From Alkaliphilus peptidifermentans DSM 18978 (GTDB taxonomy: Bacteria > Bacillota > Clostridia > Peptostreptococcales > Natronincolaceae), in the NCBI RefSeq assembly GCF_900101495.1, contig NZ_FMUS01000010.1, forward strand, positions 39,581-103,580: a stretch of 64,000 nucleotides of DNA, given 5' to 3'. Positions 59,032-64,000 of the stretch are shown piece after piece (position 1 is the first letter of the stretch; every line of letters begins with the position of its first letter). A program made the position numbers and the translations under genes. The notes below the pieces were generated by a model. It ran no database searches and had not been told where the DNA came from. It saw nothing but the letters and a program-made list of their open reading frames with translations.

Positions 59032-60228
59032 TTACCAATCTTCAGATACACGAAATACTGCTGATACAGAAGTAGTAGCAGCGAATGTCCCTATTACTAA
59101 GGATACGGGATCTTGATCAGGCAACTCAAAATCTAATAAATCGGCAGTAGCCAAAGCTCTTGATGCCGCCACTCCTCCTGCTGCAACACCTTGAAAAACA
59201 ACTTCACCACCAGTAATCGTTGTAGCAGTATTATTAACTAACAGTGCTGTTTCATTATCAGGTATAGCTGTGCTGGCCGTGGGAAAATTAGTGAAGGCTG
59301 TATTTAACGTGCCCCCAACTATAATTTGAAAATAAACATCATCATCAGTAACAATATCTAATCCTTCTAGATTGATACTGACAGAATTAGGTCGAGCTGA
59401 ACCAGTAGGGAAAATTGCTTTTCTTTGAAAGGATATTACTGGTAAACCAGCTGTGCCTATCACAACAGTTCTACGCTCTGAAGTGATCCTAAACTCAGGA
59501 TTAAATTTCCCAATGATACTATATTGTCTTCCACCCACGAATAGATCTGCAGCAGCGGCAGTCCCATCATTATCAATTTGAGCCCGTAGTGGTAAATTAG
59601 GGTCGGTAAAGCTAGTTTGATTAGCGGGTCTATAACGATTTACCGTAACAACTTCTTGAGCAAGGGTAGTTGGATTCTGGACAACAATGTTAAATTCAAT
59701 GACTCCATATCCATACCAAGTGAAAATAATTTGAAATATATTTCCTAGAGCTAAGTCAAGGGTGATACCACTAGGACCTGTGCCATCCAAAGGGTCAATA
59801 TTCCAAGCTGTCTGTGGGATAATGGTATCGACCCCTGATCGTCTTATGGCAACGAATATTCCATCAGCTACGCTTTGACCGTAGAAGGCTCCATTCTCAT
59901 CATCAAACATTCCCCAACGGAATATTTGTGTTCCAGTAGGTGAATTTGGTATTCGTACACCAATCCCTGCCTGACCTGCAAAGCCGGGCATATATCTGCC
60001 CCTTTCAGTACTATCTAAGGTAGCTGAATCTATCCCATCTGCAGTCGTGCTAACCTGATATTCTACGGTAGTACTGGTAACAGATCCAGCTCCAGTGGTT
60101 TCTACAATATCTCGTAATTCTGATAACCCATATACAGATTTTAGCTCCACAATAGGAAATCTTTCTGCTGTTCTTAGTTCATTAAATTGAGAGCTGACAT
60201 TTGGGCCCACCCCTTCAATAATAGCCAT
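59032..60228 (-). CDS. Stand-alone copy of the collagen-protein C-domain
   Basis: 398 residues without a collagen repeat. Starting with [20 protein letters not shown] it aligns over its whole length with the last 400 residues of the next protein (60267), at about 80% identity by eye, as far as the common ending (SAVFRVSEDW against [10 protein letters not shown]). No signal peptide. The domain is unknown to me, beta-rich, with many small residues. It probably interacts with its paralogue on the spore surface. GGAGTTTTAT before the ATG. Confidence 0.7.
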   Translation of the reverse strand: MAIIEGVGPNVSSQFNELRTAERFPIVELKSVYGLSELRDIVETTGAGSVTSTTVEYQVSTTADGIDSATLDSTERGRYMPGFAGQAGIGVRIPNSPTGTQIFRWGMFDDENGAFYGQSVADGIFVAIRRSGVDTIIPQTAWNIDPLDGTGPSGITLDLALGNIFQIIFTWYGYGVIEFNIVVQNPTTLAQEVVTVNRYRPANQTSFTDPNLPLRAQIDNDGTAAAADLFVGGRQYSIIGKFNPEFRITSERRTVVIGTAGLPVISFQRKAIFPTGSARPNSVSINLEGLDIVTDDDVYFQIIVGGTLNTAFTNFPTASTAIPDNETALLVNNTATTITGGEVVFQGVAAGGVAASRALATADLLDFELPDQDPVSLVIGTFAATTSVSAVFRVSEDW

Positions 60229-60266
60229 ATTATAAAACTCCTTTCATCGTCTATTTCCTTAATTTT

Positions 60267-62975
<2,709 letters not shown>

Positions 62976-63137
62976 TCACCTCTTTTCACAGATAATATAT
63001 GTAGGAGTCTATTATTTAGTTCGTATGGTTCTTAAAATAGATTTTTATAGTCCCTTTATTAATAACCAAGGCATCGTAAAATTTTAGTATCAAAAAGATA
63101 CATATTATAATTATTATATTTACGGAATTTTATATAA

Positions 63138-63173
63138 TCAAAGCACCAATTCATTACTGAAAGGGTGCTTTGA
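63138..63173 (-). terminator. Probable terminator
   Basis: TCAAAGCACC (63138-63147) pairs with GGTGCTTTGA (63164-63173), a perfect 10-base stem. It lies 39 bases behind the stop of the collagen-like protein at 63212 (on the - strand), although the T-run after it is weak. Confidence 0.6.
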
Positions 63174-63211
63174 AATATCAATATTCTTGATTAAAAATGT
63201 TATTTGTTTAT

Positions 63212-64000
<789 letters not shown>

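Overview
The window comes from a low-GC, endospore-forming Firmicute, most likely an anaerobic, amino-acid-fermenting member of the Clostridia (the Alkaliphilus / Acetoanaerobium type; this placement is inferred). The basis is AT-rich DNA, strong AGGAGG-type ribosome binding sites with frequent TTG and GTG starts, an oxidative D-ornithine fermentation operon, spore-coat type genes and collagen-like exosporium-type proteins. I saw no rRNA, tRNA, CRISPR array, transposase, integrase or phage module.

Region 1 (1-39.4 kb) is an accessory island. About 55 mostly single, small, functionally unrelated genes all lie on the + strand. Most have their own ribosome binding site and are separated by 30-370 bases. 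The content is typical of cassette arrays: eight GNAT acetyltransferases, three VOC proteins, a Nudix hydrolase, two SAM methyltransferases, seven lipoproteins, several small membrane proteins, two Nif3-like proteins, two alpha-alpha toroid proteins, a cupin, an N-formylglutamate amidohydrolase, a cation efflux pump and many unknowns. Between them lie gene fragments (Nudix, NAD(P)-binding, GNAT and Nif3 tails, among others). There are also copies of a degenerate intergenic repeat, with a CCGCC hairpin, an AGGTCCGGCTCAGGGAC-type core and TATAAC / GTTATA-type ends. This looks like an old gene-capture array. No recombinase is present in the window, so the mechanism is unproven. Towards its right end the genes become larger and partly operonic (HisJ-like phosphatase, histidine phosphatase, MBL hydrolase, serine hydrolase).

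Region 2 (39.4-49.2 kb) is a complete ornithine fermentation locus. It holds a PAS/AAA+/Fis sigma-54 activator, a terminator, a near-perfect -24/-12 promoter, then ord, ortA, ortB, oraS, oraE, a MutL/GlmL-type ATPase gene and orr, closed by a strong terminator. Orr makes D-ornithine, OraSE moves the terminal amino group to give 2,4-diaminopentanoate, Ord oxidises that to 2-amino-4-oxopentanoate, and OrtAB cleaves it with CoA to acetyl-CoA and alanine. The ATPase probably reactivates the B12-dependent mutase.

Region 3 (49.2-58 kb) has mixed strands: an iron-type alcohol dehydrogenase, a ribbon-helix-helix fusion protein with a likely operator over its own -10, a coiled-coil / Asp-box pair, a Cys-containing probable coat protein, threonine aldolase, a metallophosphoesterase and a YheC/YheD-type ATP-grasp protein preceded by a 9-codon leader ORF.

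Region 4 (57.9-64 kb, - strand) is a spore-surface locus: a GT2 glycosyltransferase, a stand-alone domain protein, a 900-residue protein with about 113 Gly-X-Thr type triplets whose C-terminal domain is a close paralogue of the stand-alone protein, and the 3' part of a second collagen-like protein with a BclA-type C-terminal domain that runs off the window.
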